Made by a program: the position numbers and the translations under genes
Notes under the pieces: generated by a model
Told to the model about the DNA's origin: nothing
Seen by the model: only the letters and a program-made list of their open reading frames with translations
The model's database searches: none
Part shown: piece after piece, positions 6,176 to 6,657 of the stretch
Layout of the letters: every line of letters starts with the position of its first letter
How positions within the stretch are numbered: position 1 is the stretch's first letter
DNA from: Bacillota bacterium
GTDB taxonomy: Bacteria; Bacillota; Bacilli; Tumebacillales; Effusibacillaceae
DNA length: 6,657 bases
Direction of reading: 5' to 3'
Assembly: GCA_020059765.1 (NCBI GenBank)
Contig: JAGVBM010000253.1
Coordinates: 1 to 6,657 of the forward strand

Positions 6176-6657
6176 TTCAACAATCCTCCGTGACCCATTT
6201 CGGCAATCTCGCGGCTGTACACTTTGTCTCCCGCCAGAATTCGCGGCAGCAGCAAATCAAATGCTGTAATCTCATCATAAATAACAGCGCCCGGCAGCCC
6301 GAACACCGACACCCCGCTCACATAAGCGAGCATCATCATCGACCCCGGCAGGATCGGCATGCCGTAGGTCACCACTTCGGTAGCCAGTTCCTGAATCGCG
6401 CCCGGCGTGCGGTCATCCGGATCGACCGACATACCGCCGGTGCATAGCACCAATTCGGCTCCTTGTCCGATAAAAGCTTCGATCCCAGCCTGGATATCTC
6501 CCTTTTGATCGCCTACGATGGTTTGTCCGAGCACGACCGCGCCAAAAGGCTCCAGCTTCGAGCGCAGTTTGGGTCCGAACTGGTCGGCGATGCGTCCGCT
6601 GGCCACTTCGCTGCCGGTGGTCACAATCCCGACTTTCAACGGGCGAAAGGGCAGCAC
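6172..6657 (-). CDS. Molybdopterin-binding protein, MoaB/Mog domain (5' end beyond window)
   Basis: Only the C-terminal 161 residues are inside the window; the gene continues past 6657, and the GTG at the edge need not be a start. The visible part is a MoaB/Mog-type molybdopterin-binding domain: KVGIVTTGSEV (8-18 of the visible part), a conserved LCTGGMSVDPDDRTPGAI (71-88), and FGLPGAVIYDEITAFDLLLPRIL (119-141). The first two match the substrate-binding loops also found in MoeA domain III and CinA. The PDDRT variant in place of the MoeA VGDFD is typical of separate bacterial proteins of roughly 340 residues found beside molybdenum cofactor genes. Its exact biochemical step is not established by sequence. 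The stop codon overlaps the moeA start (ATGA), which ties it to cofactor maturation. It could instead be described as MoeA-like, but it is too different to be a second MoeA. Confidence 0.88.
   Translation of the reverse strand: MLPFRPLKVGIVTTGSEVASGRIADQFGPKLRSKLEPFGAVVLGQTIVGDQKGDIQAGIEAFIGQGAELVLCTGGMSVDPDDRTPGAIQELATEVVTYGMPILPGSMMMLAYVSGVSVFGLPGAVIYDEITAFDLLLPRILAGDKVYSREIAEMGHGGLLK

Noticed and set aside
1..6657. Search by eye for tRNA or rRNA genes, CRISPR repeats, IS ends, transposase fragments and riboswitches
   Set aside because: None found. The sequence is nearly filled by recognised genes. A Moco riboswitch would be expected only upstream of the operon, outside the window.

Overview
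The window comes from a low-to-moderate GC Gram-positive bacterium of the Bacilli. Three things point there: a CIRCE-controlled groES-groEL operon with a sigma-A type promoter, strong AGGAGG-type ribosome binding sites, and a YhcW-type HAD phosphatase. GroEL and the gene order loosely suggest the Alicyclobacillaceae and relatives (Effusibacillus or Tumebacillus type). That is an impression from protein texture, not a demonstrated assignment. All convincing genes lie on the minus strand, so transcription runs from high to low coordinates.

Upstream block (6657 down to about 2835): five tightly packed genes. These are the 3' part of a MoaB/Mog-domain molybdopterin-binding protein (cut by the window edge), moeA, mobB, tatC and a HAD-superfamily hydrolase. 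Two junctions are 4-nt ATGA overlaps, the next gap is 7 nt, and the last is 12 nt. An intrinsic terminator lies just after the HAD gene. MoeA and MobB act late in molybdenum cofactor (Moco) maturation, and TatC is the core of the translocase that exports folded, cofactor-loaded proteins. The operon therefore plausibly couples cofactor maturation to export of molybdoenzymes. No tatA is in the window, and the operon promoter lies outside it.

Middle block (about 2835 to 488): a spacer carries A/T-rich palindromes and a 10-bp inverted repeat. It is followed by a sigma-A promoter, a perfect CIRCE operator (HrcA binding site), groES and groEL. groEL starts with GTG. About 85 nt past its stop is a hairpin with a T-run whose one imperfect pair is a G-U wobble only in the minus-strand RNA. 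It is the likely end of the chaperonin transcript.

Left end (1 to about 480): visibly AT-richer than the rest. Three hand-counted 60-base rows are 32-43% G+C, against 58% for one row in groEL. It holds one minus-strand frame that looks like a remnant of a real protein, without a convincing start, and otherwise nothing I can name.

The window is mostly well-conserved housekeeping sequence. I see no mobile element, CRISPR array, RNA gene or clearly new system. The points worth checking are the Moco/Tat operon, the palindromes upstream of the chaperonin promoter, the extended MoeA tail, a Glu-to-Asp change in TatC, and the degraded frame at the left end.
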